Under the pieces are notes generated by a model. That model was not told the origin of the DNA. It searched no databases and worked only from the letters and a program-made list of their open reading frames with translations. This document shows, piece after piece, positions 25,267-38,500 of a DNA stretch of 64,000 bases. The first letter of the stretch is position 1, and every line of letters begins with the position of its first letter. The position numbers and the translations under genes are program-made. Source of the stretch: Diploscapter coronatus (Eukaryota; Nematoda; Chromadorea; Rhabditida; Rhabditidae); NCBI GenBank assembly GCA_964036155.1, contig OZ038423.1:6091249-6155248 (forward strand). Direction: 5' to 3'.

Positions 25267-28200
25267 TTAGATTTTGCTTTTTCTAGCTTCGTTCATCATC
25301 GGAGTCAGATATTTGTGCACATATGGCAGCACCTAATATTCTTACTCAGTTTTCAGAAACTTCGGACATTTTATAAACAAACTTACATCATCTCGGTTGA
25401 GCTCGCTAGCTTTCGCCCACTTGTACAGATTCTCATAGACATGGCCGTCTCTTCGGCCAAGCACCTAAATTTCCAAGGATAACAATTTACTAGGAGATAA
25501 GCCTGTAAGAAGATGCCAATTTGGTACAGCAATTTAGAGTTACTTGGCCTTCGAAAAATTATAAAATTAAAATCAATTTGGTTAAGAATTTTCGAAAATT
25601 CCAACATTCGTTCATTCCTAATTCGAGAATTGTAACGTAAATAATGAAAAGAAGAAATCCGAAATTTCATACCGATCTGAGTTCCCTGTCGGAGAATTCG
25701 AAGGAGTCGACGAGCGAAACGGCATTTGGACGAATTTTTGCCAGCAGTCTGTACATGTCGTCCTTCAGCCAGTCGATCTGGTGCGATGATAAATAACCAT
25801 CCTAAAATTTATCTTGCGAAATTAATAAAATATCGGTGCTTTTAAAAGTCATCATTAATTTCATGTCAAAAAGTAATTCGGAGTCAACTTGTACAGCATG
25901 ATAAAATATTAGGAGCATATCGTACATTAAATTGTTGATCAATTTCTTGTCATTATCAATCATAATCATTGTGAAGATCAGCTCGAATAAATAAAGTACC
26001 AAAGTTCCAACCTGCAAAAGATACCCAGCCATATCGAGTAGTTCGTAGTCGAGATGCAAATGGAGCAGATCTTGAAGGACTACTCTACAGGCCGAGTCTG
26101 CAATCTGTGCCACGGCCTCGTAGAAACACAAAGCGATGAAATAGCGAGTATGTAGACGGGCAGCCTGTAAAAATCGGAAAAAAATTATGCAGTTTTGAGA
26201 GGCCAGGGATGAAAAAATTTATAAAAATATGAATTGATGAGTATTTTAGTTGCAAAAGTGATTAATTTTCTTTTTTCACGTCATCAAAGTCAATATCATA
26301 ATAGAAATTTTCGAAGAAAAGAATTTTCCCCACCCTATTCAACTCGACTCCATTCTTGTTCCAAGCCTCCTGTCTGCTATTTCCATCCTTGACGAGTTTC
26401 TCCAATCGGTCGGCAGCTTTGAAGATCTGCTTGCGGGAAATATGCTCGAATGCGGACAAATGGGCTGAGTAATCTGCAACAAGTCACTTGCTTCAGTGAA
26501 AAGCTCGAAATATCTTACCTTGATTAGTTGAGGTTCCAATGCGAGAAACTCTCTCATAGTTTCTCGTCAAATACTGAACGAGAGGTGACAGAGGCTGGCC
26601 ATTCCTGGCTTCGTGAGCTGCTTTCATCAGGTACCTGCAAAAATAAAATATTGAATGACAAAATCAAGGCTTTTGTGAATTTTTGATATATACGATCCAG
26701 GTTATTTAGTAAAACTGAAGCTCAAGTTTCATTACCTAGCACATTGCAGCAACATCACCATATTTTCACCCTCATAGGTCGCACCGCCGATTGCCACTCC
26801 TAGAAATGGAACGTTATTCTGGCTTCAGATGTAAAGTTGAAAATACCGTAAATTTCAGGAATATTGCTAGCTTTCGAATAACCATGTCCGCCACAACTCA
26901 TACGGGCCTGAAATTGAAAATTCATAAGAAGAAAAATAAGAAAATGCAAATTTTTAAATGTTGTAAGAAAAAATACTGAAATACCTGCTCAATAGCCTGT
27001 CCAGCCTGATAAGTGACGACCGACTTGAGCCCTGAAGTGACCGCGTGAAGATCCGCCAAATTCGAGACCTAGAATTTAAAAAAAATTTGTTCAGTTTGAA
27101 TTCGGAATATCCGACCTTTCCCTTATCCAATTCCTGCAGAACTCTGTGGTACAATTTCCTGGTTTCAGCGCCTGTGAAAATGAATGCGAAGGATCGCGCT
27201 AACATGGGGAAGAGACGGTGTTGCTGTGTTTGGTAGTCCAAGATCTTCACCTCGCCTTTTCTGCAAATAAAGCCCACTTGCAATCAACAGACAAAGTTGT
27301 GATTTCATGGTAGTACGAGTTATAGTGACATCGTTACAAGATTTTACAGAAATTACCCTAACCCAGCAACTAAACTATTTTGAGAACACTTCATATCACA
27401 ATAAGATCCAATGATCTTATTTGGCGAGGAAACAAGTCCTGAATTCATGCCTACCCTTCTTGAATTTCCCCCTGCTTTCTAACAACCGAATATCTGATTG
27501 CAATGGTAGTCGCATAGGCGATGAACTGTCCCTGATGAGTGACCATGTGCGCTCGCACGTGGACCATCGTTGCGTAACCGACTTTCGCATGTTTAGGCTT
27601 AACGTAGGTACCGTCTGCTAGGACCTGAAAACATCAGCAATTTACCACTTAAAAATCAAAATAGAAAGTCTTTGTTCCTGATATAAATTCATTGAGGATG
27701 AGAATCCTCACATACTGATCTGCGAATATCTAAAGGAACCAACCTGAGAATGTTTAGAGAGCATATTTTCCCTGGGAATTCGGTGATGATCAAATCCCAA
27801 AAACCCGTTGTCGGTTGCGTTGTAGGCCATTTTCGGACCGATATCACCAACGGTTATTCCTGAACAATAAATGATGATGATTTTTAAGTCACATTTGGCA
27901 GACCTTTCAGTGGAACATAGGTTTTTTCATCTCTGAGTTGAACCATGAAATTATGCGGTCCGTAATTTTTGCCGCCAATGAAAAGGGTGGCAGCTACGAT
28001 CGCGTAGCATGTTGATTTGCCTAGAATCGAACTTTTATAGAGAAGGTGATTATTCCTGTAAAGGCGTAAAGTTTTCTCAACTTGGTCCGAAATTTAGGTT
28101 TGAATTCAAAATTTTAAAGCCAATAATTTTCAACCAACCCAAATTCCCTGGCCACCATTTGAGAGAGGTGGTTGTTGGGGAGTGCAGCACGAATTCCTGA

Positions 28201-29668
28201 GCCGACTTGTCAAAAGTGGCCGTTGTCTCCAGTTTGCGCAGATTCGTTCCTTAAGCAGAATTATAAAACATCTAATATCAAAATATCTTGATCAGTGATC
28301 AGTGGAGTGCTTTCAGCAAAAATTCATGGTTTGATAAGAATGAGAAATTGTGAACGTCTGTTTTCATAATCCCTATCATTTATAAATTTCGGAATTGGAA
28401 CATTCGAAAAATCAATAAATATTGTAGTGTGTAAATCTAACAAAATAAACCGACCATGGCCCATTTCAGTCTGAGCGTAAGTGCCGATGATCTCCCGATT
28501 GATAGCCCTGGTGAGCCATTTGCTCTTCTGCTCGTCACTGGCCAGCGCAATCAGCGAGGGCATGAACATCGTAGCGTGGAGTGCAAGGGGGTTGCCTTCG
28601 CAACCGATCACTTCGCTGCAAGTCAAAATTTCCTCCTTAAAACTTTAGGGTCCATTTTGTATTCCCTAGGTTTGATTGATTCAGGAGTGTTTGAAGGGAG
28701 AATTTTGTAAAAATAAGAAAGAAAGACTATCTTTCTTACTTGGTGACATGAGCCATTTCTGCGGGATTTGCTTTATCAGCGATTTTATCTAGATGCTTTG
28801 TCAGATGGTACGACTGAATTAAATGTTTTTTTTTTTTCAAAAAATAAATAAATTAGTGACCTTTCTAGCAGAATTTTCGACCTTCTCATCCCTGGACATG
28901 AAGGCGGGATCGACGGTGTCGTGCAGATCGGGAATCTCGGCGATTTTCCGAGTGATTTCACGACGTCTTTCGGCAAACTGGAAGAAAATTGCTTTCAGAA
29001 GTTCAATTCTAATTTGGAAGTATGGTTTAACGAACTTTTTCTCTGGATATTTTGAGCGATTTTTTTTACGATTCTATCTCCAATATCTTCGAAATTCATT
29101 TTATTCAGCTCTGATTGTGATGAAAATTGCACATGAATGATAGGATAAAATGCGGAATTTCCGATATGGAAAGATACAAAACTTTTGCCAGAATTTCCTC
29201 CCACCTTGTGTCCTTCGTAGATGACAGCGGCCATTTGATTCGTGTCGAAAGTGGCCTTCGTTCGCTCCTCCGTCAGAAGCGGATTGTCGTTCGGGCAAAT
29301 TTGCGAATTCAGAGGCATTTTGCAGGAATTCTGAGGGGAAACAAAATAAATGAAAATCAAAAGGGTCGAAATAGAGAATTTTGAAACGTGATTCTGGGTT
29401 CGTTTTGCGATCCTTTCTAACAACCATTATCAGGAAATAGAACGAGGCCACACTGTAGTCCAATGCACTCAGTCAATTTAATGACTGACAGGGAGTTGTA
29501 GGCTAAAATATAGCCCATTTTATTGCAAAATAAATGATATGTTTTGAAAAACGTGATATTTGTATCTATTATGAAAATGGTATTCAAAAATAAATTGAAA
29601 TCATCAGTTAGGGGGGAGAATCGCTTACTTTTGTCGAGCGCCATAATTCTCGACGATCGACCGGTCAT
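25267..29668 (-). CDS. acox-1: Peroxisomal acyl-CoA oxidase
   Basis: At least 17 exons run from ATG 29668 (second ATG at 29644) to TAA at 25269-25267. The enzyme oxidises acyl-CoA to trans-2-enoyl-CoA with FAD, passing electrons to oxygen; in nematodes the family also shortens ascaroside side chains. Motifs in order are [11 protein letters not shown] near the N-terminus, [12 protein letters not shown] at the FAD/substrate site, [40 protein letters not shown], and [12 protein letters not shown] carrying the expected catalytic glutamate. The C-terminus is KSKI, a PTS1-like tripeptide (SKI), supporting peroxisomal import. Exon 1 (29668-29629) joins exon 2 (29330 on) in frame, giving [18 protein letters not shown]; the alternative start is Met 29318 in exon 2. 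Full family length, no breaks. Which C. elegans ACOX paralogue it matches cannot be decided by eye. Confidence 0.95.
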
Positions 29669-30161
29669 AATTTAGTCTCTGGAATAAATTTAGGAGTTAA
29701 GAAATTTTCAAAGCATTGGTTATTTCATGCTGGTCAGCGAAGAAATCGTAGCAATTTGCATAAATTGTAAATTTTCCATTCTAAAATGAATTTTATTTCC
29801 TTCTTGAAAAACATAACGTACTCGTATGGGAAATGATTGAACAAACGAAACAAATCACCTAAATTCGATTTGAAGGCAGAAGAAAAACATTGAAAATCAA
29901 CAACTCGATGGAAACTGAAAGTCTCTAAACTATCCACTAAAACTAAAATGAAGTTTGAATCAAATAAATACGTTACGCTCAGAAGTGGGTATACTTCAGA
30001 ATTGAGACTTTTTTTGTAATTTAGCCACCGCACCGCGGTTGTGGTGGAAAAGTCTCAAGTCTGGTATACTTTTCTTTAATAGCTTGAAATTATCTATCAA
30101 CAAATATACTCACATATTTCCAAAGATAGAATTTCTAACTATTCATTTGTCCTGCTCTGCA
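29669..30161. other. Intergenic between acyl-CoA oxidase and MIX23 genes
   Basis: 493 bases, AT-rich. The minus-strand open frame at 29734-30033 is Phe/Leu-rich with no splice or family support. I see no other feature. Confidence 0.4.
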
Positions 30162-31016
30162 TCAAATTCTGTCGCACCTCTCATTCAGAGCCGTCATCGT
30201 CCTCTCGCGAACCACCTGATCCACGTCCAGTTCGTTTCGGAGACTTCGCATCTGAAAAAGATAAAGGATAGTTTAAAACTTCAGAGCAAATGTAAATTTT
30301 CAAGAAAGTTTGTTCGAAAATGACTAGAATAAAAGTACGATCATAATTTTCTACCAAAGGTTTAAAATACCTGACTATTTTGTTGTAAACTAATGGAAAA
30401 ATGTTCTCGATGTACGTTGTACAACATTTTTGAATGAAAATTGTGTTCTCTGAATTCAAATATAGCTGTACATCGAGGGTAATTGAGATTATGGATTTCT
30501 AGGATTCCTGATTTCTAACATTTAGAATCCTGACAACCCTTCAAAAACATGACACTTTTGATAAAATAATGTAGAGCGAGTCAAGAACGAACCGTAGTTC
30601 TAGCAAATCTGGCCTCTATGGGATTGGAGTCCTCAATTTGCGCAGCCCTTTTCCTGTTTTCCTCGACGCATCGTTCGATCATCTCGACTCGCTCGCGGAA
30701 CATTCGTTCCAACTAAAATTTGAAAATATAAAAATAAATTTAAACAAAAAAATTGACCGTATTCCTGAGCTCCTCGCACTTCTTGCGGCATTTTTCCGTA
30801 GTCGCCCCGAACGATTTCGTGGGCAACGCGTCGTTCAGCTCCAGAATTATCGAATCGTCTGCCTGGCAAAAAACCAATTTATTTTCTGTCCTATTTCAAA
30901 AGAAGTCTCAAATTTTTTTAAAAATCAATGCTAACTTTTCTCAAATTGGCGATTTTAGCCATAACGGCTCCGAGGTCCAAGCAGTTCACTGATATCCCAT
31001 CCTTCGAAGTCGCCAT
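30162..31016 (-). CDS. mix23: MIX23 / CCDC58 family mitochondrial protein
   Basis: Four exons: 31016-30936, about 30861-30757, about 30714-30594, and about 30253-30162 (TGA). They encode about 130 residues, the usual length of the family. The N-terminal part has the family pattern of a conserved Cys followed by helical residues (NCLDLGAVMAKIANLRK, then ADDSIILELNDALPTKSF), then CRKKCEEL. The end reads LRNELDVDQVVRERTMTALNERC, matching the conserved ELNVEEVV...NERC tail of human CCDC58. MIX23 is a soluble intermembrane-space protein with conserved cysteines; in yeast it supports import into the matrix. No presequence is visible, as expected for a MIA40-type substrate. The gene lies between acyl-CoA oxidase and acid ceramidase on the same strand, with about 0.5 kb on each side. 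Confidence 0.85.
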
Positions 31017-31130
31017 CTAATTACCTAAAATGGAAAGGTAAAAACTAGAAAAAATAAATAAATAATTCAAAGTCGAAAACACACTGCGATGTGCAATCAA
31101 CGTTATGCTTTCGATGGGAGGAAATTCGCT

Positions 31131-31326
31131 GACTCAGCACAAAAACTGCCTGTCCGCATCGGTAAACATGCGGATCGGCAGTTAATGCCGGTCAATACCG
31201 ATCCGTGCCGATCGGCAGTTTCGGAAACTGCCGATCGGCACGGACCGGCATTGGTCGGCAAGCATCGGCAAAAAACTGCCTGTCCGCATGTTTACCGATG
31301 CGGACAGGCAGTTCTTACGCTGAGTG
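31131..31326. repeat. GC-rich nested palindrome (foldback element)
   Basis: Outer arms 31144-31174 and 31283-31313 are perfect reverse complements over 31 bases (AACTGCCTGTCCGCATCGGT...), and weaker pairing extends out to about 31131 and 31326. Inside, 31202-31244 is a near-perfect palindrome with 21-base arms and a one-base centre. The unit CTGCCGATC/CTGCCTGTCCGCAT recurs throughout. GC content is far above the surrounding DNA. This suggests a foldback or MITE-like element built from short palindromic units, inserted upstream of the MIX23 start. No target-site duplication was defined. Confidence 0.85.
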
Positions 31327-31546
31327 ACCAGCGACTGTAGTGGTGCGAAGCGAGGGAGACACGCTTTCCAAAGAAAGCTTGACGAAAAAGCTTGGCAATG
31401 GAGCATATTTTCTGATGCGAGGCTTAAGATCCCAGTCGAATGTTAATTTTGTGTGAAGGTTCGTGCGTTTCTCATTAATCGTTGCGACTTGTCTTTGAGC
31501 ATTCAAAACTGGAGTTAGCTTATGAAAATTCAATCTTTACAAATAG

Positions 31547-31552
31547 TTTATT
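31547..31552 (-). terminator. Polyadenylation signal of the acid ceramidase gene
   Basis: AATAAA on the minus strand about 60 bases after the TAA at 31612. Confidence 0.65.
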
Positions 31553-31611
31553 TCAACTTTAAAAATCGAATGAAATCGTGTTTATATTTACAGTAGATTT
31601 GCCCGGTCGTT

Positions 31612-34298
31612 TTAAACCATCCAGCACGGATCTGGACAATCTCTCACGAATGCTTTCAGGGTTGGTTCGTCCACCTGAAAATTTCAACCAAATAATCAGA
31701 CTAATTTTTAAAAAAATAATAAAGTAATTTGGTGAAATAGGACATTTTGAAGTAGTTTTGAACCAAACGCAACTTTTAAAATAGATTGTGAATACAGTTT
31801 TCATGAGCGAGTAATTCTGAAATTTAGTAGAATTATAGAGGATTAAAGGTTCATAAATTTCTGATAAATTTCAGGCAGATCTGCTCATGAAGGAGTTTTA
31901 CTTTTAACTTTTGGAATCACATGTGGCTCCAAACTCTTGCTCGTCACTATTTCTGAATACCTGCATAACTGCTGTGTAGACCGTTACTTTGTTTAGATTT
32001 GGCTTTGAGCTCAACACCTAAAATAGCAAATATTTGAAAAAATTAGTGAAAAAATTACTTGATACAATCCCGCATGGCTAACTCCGTATTTCGTTAGCTT
32101 CTTCATACAGTCGTTTCCTGGGGTCCTTCTGTCGTCGAAGTAGATCGTCGGCTTGTCCCAATCGTAATTGGTTTGGAGCACAAAGAACCCGTCAGGTTTC
32201 GACGTGTCAATTACCTAAATTATTGTGTCGACACTGGTAATAGTCACTTTTGCTACGTCAATGTGAACAGTTTCGTTAGGCGATCTCGAAATGACCGCGC
32301 CTTCTCCAGGCTGCCTTCCGCCGACAATGAAATAGGCTGGCGCCATAATCGGAGTGTTTGACAGATAGTCAATTGCCTGAATTCTTCGGAAATGTCTAAT
32401 GGAAAAGGGGTAATTTCTACTTCAGCATAATTGTTGCATTTCTCCATGACATCTCTGTCAGCAAACAGCACGAAGGCCATATCGTTGATGCCTCTATAAA
32501 AGAAATTGTATAGGTTCGAAGCGATTCCACCTCCTCGAGAATTTGTCGAAATTGTGAACGCATGAGGTTTCAATCCTGAAACGAAATAGTTCGTCCTACA
32601 TTTCTATAATCTCTTATGGACCGGTAAGAATTCCAGCCAATCCTGCGAATGTCGTCGCCTTGTAGACGATCTGGCCCTGTCTCAAGAAATTGACGTTGAT
32701 TACGAGTTCCTTCAGAGCGATTGTCTGTTGCCAGGTTTTCTCCGTGATATTCCAATAGAACAGAAATCCGAAATCTTGATTCCTAGAATTGATAAATTAG
32801 ATCTTGTAGACAATAGAAAACAGCTGATGTGATGAAATATCGAAATTGACGTGACTCGATATCGCCAATGATACGTTTCGAGTTAGTAAAATAATATTTC
32901 GATCACGAAAAAGGTTTGTATTGAGAAAGTCAACTCGTGTGGCGAGTTCGCCAATATTTTCAATTCAGTTGTTTTCTACACTTCGACGCTTTTAGCTTTG
33001 TACGTGATGAATAATATTATTTTCCCCAGTCGCTATATTTATACCCGCGATATGTTTATTTTTTTGTTATTTGTTTAGAATCGGTCAATATAGTCTGAAT
33101 AATACGATCTGTGTTCCGACTACTAATTTCTATTCGCTTTGCATGAGCTTTACTACAACAGGACGCCAAGAAGTATAGTTCTTTCGCGTTTTATACTCGA
33201 ACACGAAGATGTCGTTCATCTTCAAGCAAAATAGAATTGAAAAGTATAATGTTATAGTTTCGAGTTCTGAGATAAGTTTGTAGCTCTCTGATTCACAAAA
33301 TGTTAGACATTTTTTCTGTTCAATTCATACTTTTCAATAATTTCTTACTTATCCGATGATATGCTTCTCTGCAAAATTTTGTTTTATTTTTTAGTTACCT
33401 TGCGTGATAGATTTTTCCGTCTGGATCTTGAGCAACAATTGAGGTGCATCCTTTGCTGATCTCATAGAACATGTTCAACAAGGCGACTTCTCCAACGGAG
33501 ACGCCAGATGCCTCTGCAATTCCCTGAAAATCTTTATCAAGCGAAAACTATTTCAAGCAATCTCACATAGATTTCATCCCTGTAAGGATAGGGAACATAC
33601 GGCATTCCTTTCTCTGCCAGAGAGACCAGCATGTCGTAAGTGTGAACGTCGATCAAGTAAAGCATCATTCGAACTGTGTCCAAGGCAGCTAGAATCTGAA
33701 ATGATTGATTAGTGAAACTTGAATAGTTTGGCAGAGTGAATTTGGCAATTGGAGTTGTTACAAATGAATTTACTAGCAAAAGCATGGTATGCTAATAGCG
33801 TTTTAGCTTCCCACATGCCTCAAATCTGAACCTGCTTTCTGGATTAAACCGAATAGAAAACTCTTAAGCTCGAAACTAATCATATTTAATAAAGTTTTTC
33901 TTTTCAAATAGAAAAATAACGTTTGCAAAAGCAATAAATGAACCGAAATATTTATACAAATTTTGAGCCATTCCCATTGTAAAGAACCGAATACATTTTA
34001 CACGGTTGCATAGGAAAACTTTGCAAACGTCTTACTTGTGGTCCATGAGATCTTGCGACATCCTTCCATCGCTCTATAGGTTCTAAATCTAGATTGATGT
34101 TGTACCACGGAACTGACATATCGGATGGATCGTATACTTCTGGCTGAATTAATGAATATCGAATATCTTATCTGATAAGAAAAATATTTGTCGTACTTCT
34201 CCGACGAGGCACTTTGCTGCATAAATTCCCATTGGGTCTCCAGCTTGAATCAATCCAAGTGAGGAAAGTATAGCAAAACAAATGAACATCCGTGGCAT
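31612..34298 (-). CDS. asah-1: Acid ceramidase (N-acylsphingosine amidohydrolase)
   Basis: Exons from ATG 34298 to TAA 31614-31612 give a full-length family member. It begins with a signal peptide (MFICFAILSSLGLIQA) for the lysosomal/secretory route. The pro-domain has VPWYNINLDLEPIERW. The autocatalytic site is SKGCTSIVAQD: the Cys becomes the N-terminal nucleophile after self-cleavage, releasing the beta chain. Following residues keep the expected Arg and Asp (HARNQDFG), the Asn in TISTNSRGG, the TNYD and FDDRRTPGN motifs, and the disulfide-type end RDCPDPCW. The enzyme hydrolyses ceramide to sphingosine and fatty acid. NAAA is a close relative; overall motifs fit ASAH1 better. Introns are short except those at about 32785-33397 and 33699-34034. 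It lies downstream of the HSP70-like gene on the same strand, with a mariner remnant between them. Confidence 0.95.
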
Positions 34299-34739
34299 CA
34301 CTAGAATTAACGATTTCAAAACGAAATTAAAGAATAGTCACGATCAAAATGTGCGCTAGCATTTGTCTAACCGAAAATTTATAGGCGTTAATTTGCGTGC
34401 TCGTGGGAAATCGGCAGCTGCTGATTACTCTCGCCTATCTGTGTCTTTATATTTTCATACACTCTTTGTCATTCCTTTGCTATTTGGAAAGAATATAGTG
34501 AGGTTGTGATGAGTTCGGCATGAATTTTTGTGCAGGAATCATTGGTCAAAGTCGAGCCAAATCACCATGATCAGGGCATTCAATTATGGAAAAAATTAGC
34601 GCTTATCATGCTTTATTCCAATTATTTTGTAGTTTCATTAATGAACCAGTATAAACAAAATTAGATATAAGAAAAAACCTAAAATAACACAGAATAGTCC
34701 CTTAATATGTGCAATCATGATACAAAGGTAATGAATATA

Positions 34740-35277
34740 TTAGGCTGTTAAGAAAGTCCTGCACAAAAAAATCAATTTTCGTTTATTCATAACTTTATTT
34801 AAAACCGTCAAGAATCAACAATATATTCATCATTGAGATCAGTAACCTTCGCCTATCTATTAGGAAGATCATTGTTGCTTTTCGCCCAGAATTCGGGAGA
34901 CTGTCGCGAAGAAGTTGTCGACTGTTGTCTTGAGATCATCGTACTTGTCGAATTTTTCTCTTGTATGTGGAACTTCAAAGGACAGAACAAATGGTAGTCT
35001 GACGGAGCGATGCTCTCACCGAGTTTGTTGCTGATGTTAGCGGTCGCTCTGCTCGCGTTGTTGTTTTGGCACCACTCGTAGTAGATGATTGTTCAAAGTT
35101 GGAGTTCACTTATAATGATCATAGGTTATCAAAACCCTGGGCGCGAGCCCTTATATACCCATGTGGTGATAGCTTAGAGAACACCTTACAAGGTTCTCAC
35201 ACTTATTAGGGCATTCGACTCATTTCTAGAAAATTATACTTTAAAATTTTTGGTGCAGGACTTTCCTGACAGCCTAA
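34740..35277 (-). mobile_element. Internally deleted mariner-like element
   Basis: 538 bases flanked by TA on both sides (34738-34739 and 35278-35279). The inverted termini are TTAGGCTGTYARGAAAGTCC and continue to TGCAC. On the minus strand a short segment still reads APSDYHLF followed by an HIQEKF...DDLK...FFA pattern, the C-terminal part of a mariner transposase just after the third catalytic Asp region. A complete mariner is about 1.3 kb, so most of the transposase, including the N-terminal DNA-binding half, is gone. The element is non-autonomous. The few terminal mismatches suggest a moderately recent insertion, lying 3' of the HSP70-like gene and upstream of acid ceramidase. Confidence 0.88.
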
Positions 35278-35504
35278 TACTTAAATGCTAGCAATTCAAT
35301 GATTTCTTCTGCGAAATTATCATTCATTTGGATGAAATATTCTGACCAAGAACGAAAAGCAATTCCTGTCGCTTTATCTTGAAAATTTATCATGTTTATT
35401 CAACTTTCAAAGTGCGTATGCACACGCAAATTCTACGAGACCTTTGTATTAAACATAAATCAAAAAATGTGATTTTCGTACATCCCTGATGAGTTCAGAA
35501 CAAA

Positions 35505-38500
35505 TTAGCTGATTACGCATTTTGAAGTCTCGTCTTCGGCAGTCTTACTGGATGCTATTCTGAAATTTGTACATATTCCCACATTTATTATCGTGAAAAG
35601 CCTAACCCATATTCCTTCAGTTTGGCCTCAAAGTCCTTCTCGCTAGCTTCAGTTAGTTCCCTAGTCGATGTCAAATCGCAGGATTTGTTTATGAAATCAT
35701 CATCAATTATGCTCAGGATTTCTTTCTTTTGATCCTCTGATAACTAAACTTTATCTTTATCAATTTTTGAAAAAGCGCTTAACTATTTTACCGCTAAATT
35801 CTCTTCTACGGCCCTTTTAGCTCTATAGAGTTTGTTTTCAAAATCGTATCGAAGCTGGACGAATTCAGTAAATTCATCGTCTTCCTGCTTATTATTTGTA
35901 GCTTCATTGACGATACATCGTATATCAACCTTAAGATACATTTTTGTTTTCATTTTTCTAAATTATTTAGCTAGAACCAATTGAAGTAAGATAGAGCTGC
36001 GTGAAATTCCGAAATCGCTTTGGCTTGATACAATTTTTACTTTGTCGTTTACCTTCCTCTTCTATCTTTTTCTCTGCCTAGTGTCTCACAGTGAAAAATT
36101 CACCACTTTTGGTCAAAATTCAAGAAACAGTGGAAAATAAGCGATTTTGTCGGGCTCTTTTCATTAGTGTTATTTTTATTTCTAGACGATGATCCTTCTT
36201 CACGCAGCTCTGACCAGACCTTTGATAAATAATTGAAAATGAGATCCATCGCTTGATAAAAGGCAACTCGGTAAAAGAGGACAAACGAAATTTATAAGCG
36301 CTACAATTTAAATTTTTTCTTGTCCTTATGCTATAGGGCTGACAGCGAAGTTGCAAGCATTATTCATTTCGCTCTTGCAGTTCTTTTACAAGCTATCTTG
36401 GTGAAATACGGTTCAATGATATCAGATAGCATTTTACGAATAAAAAACCTCACTTCACTATGAGCCGATCCATCATACTGAATCGCGATTGATGTACAGT
36501 TATCAGTGTCATTCTCCAGCTCTGTCACATGCAATATGCCATTTGCGTCCACTAAGAAGGTTGTCTGAAAGAAGGGTGACTTATCTGAGCTGATTACTTT
36601 TTTCCTATTCACCGACAACTCCTTTCCGGCCGGACCGATATTTTGTAATTTTAGATGCACTTTGCCTATCCTGAAGTTCTTTCTGATATCGACGCGCTCG
36701 CCTTCATACACGAAGAATTCTGATGAAGTCTGATAGTCGTGGGAAGTCGCAGAGAGTATCGTATTCTGAAAAGGCGAAAGTATTATAATTATGCTCAATA
36801 TTGCCTCGGTTTGAAATTTTTAGATTTTCCGCGTTTTATTTGCTAGGGGGTACCTTCATCAAATTGAAAAAAAATATGCCGGTGATAATGCAAATTTCTT
36901 CTAACACGAGGCCTAGCTTAATTAAACTACCTATGCAGCTTCCTCTCAAGTTAAGTTAAAATGTTTTTTAATTCTATTATGAACCCCTTATGCTTCAACT
37001 TTTCATTGAGTATGCTATCTTTCAGACCAATATTCTAGTTTTTAGTTAGTGAAAGCCTGTTTAAGTCGGGTTTTATCAGAGATTGCAAATGCGCAAAAGC
37101 TACTTGTCGGTTTAGGATGATGAAGATCAGAGGTGAATACTTTGATATCATGAATTAGCTTTTCTACAGATAAAAATAGTCTGGCTTACCTTGCAAGGGT
37201 ATATCGTTCCTCTCGGAATGGCGACTTCAAAGAGATTGAATCGCAGTCCGATTCCAAGTGATAGCGGAATGATTTCGTGAATTTCGAATTGGGGCTTCTT
37301 CGAGGTAGAGGTCGAAGGTTTCTTCAAAAAGTTAGCTAATGTTCTTGTTGAACACCATTCGAGCACTCACATTTTGTTCCCACAAGTCAAACGCCATGAT
37401 GGCGGCGCCCTGAGCAATTGCGTGTTCCGGATGAACCCCTTGCGAAATTTTGTCTCTGCCGAATTTCTGACCGATCAACTGTTGGATGTAGACTATTCGA
37501 CTCGAGCCTCCGACAAGTAGCTGAAAAATTAAATTTGAAAATAAAATGAAAGGAGAATGAATCACTAACAATGTCGAGACGAAAACTATTTAAATCGAAA
37601 TTCGGTTTTGTTTCTGATCACTAACCACTTGATCGATTTGCTCGGCTGTCAGGTGAGCCTGCTCCAGCACGGAATCGATAATGCTCAAAGTTGCATGGAA
37701 GAGATCACCGCAGAGTTCGTTGAGCAAATCCCTCGTCAACTCGTAGCTCAAATCGATATCTCGAAGAACATCCCCTACCTAGAATACGAAAGAAAAATGT
37801 GATTTATCATGACAATTTGTAAATGAAGACCAAGGCTGCAAATTTGAGACCCGATCGGACATTGTTTGGGCATTTATTTGCAGCCCTGCTCGCAACAGGA
37901 ACGCGATAAAGCGATTTATTTGTTTTCAAATCCATTTTCAGCCCGAATCCCGTAACTTTTGGGAAAATTCCCAACTACATATTATTTTTTATCGCCTATC
38001 TCCGTGCTTGGGAAGAAGAGCCAGAATAAAATCATCCAGATCTCGAGATCTGGGCGACTACCACATTTGCCCCTTTGTAAAGAATTTCTGCAAAGAGGTG
38101 GAGTTTGCGCCCTCTAGATACAGGTACGATTTTCATACCTGTGGGTAGCCCTGATTATGACTTTCTGGGTTGAATAACTTTCGACACCATTTTCAATCTT
38201 TTCTTTTCTTCAATTTGGACCTTGCCAATTTTTCATTTACATATTTCTCCTGGTAATGTACTCACGAAAACGTCGGCTATTGTTCGATTGTGTGATAGCT
38301 GCTCCTTCGCATCGATGCAAACAGCTCGCAAATTTCGGAGCATCTTTGGGTTATTCGGATATTCGTATCCATGATTTTCTTCGAATCTTTTCATATAGTA
38401 ATCTACCAAGACGTTGTCAAAATCTTGACCCCCTAAATTAGTCTTGTTTAGTACCTGAATTAAATATCGAATAAACCCAAATGAGCATGCCCATCGATGC

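Noticed and set aside
31089..31340. Open frames over the foldback element
   Set aside because: They arise from the GC-rich palindromic repeats and read similarly on both strands.
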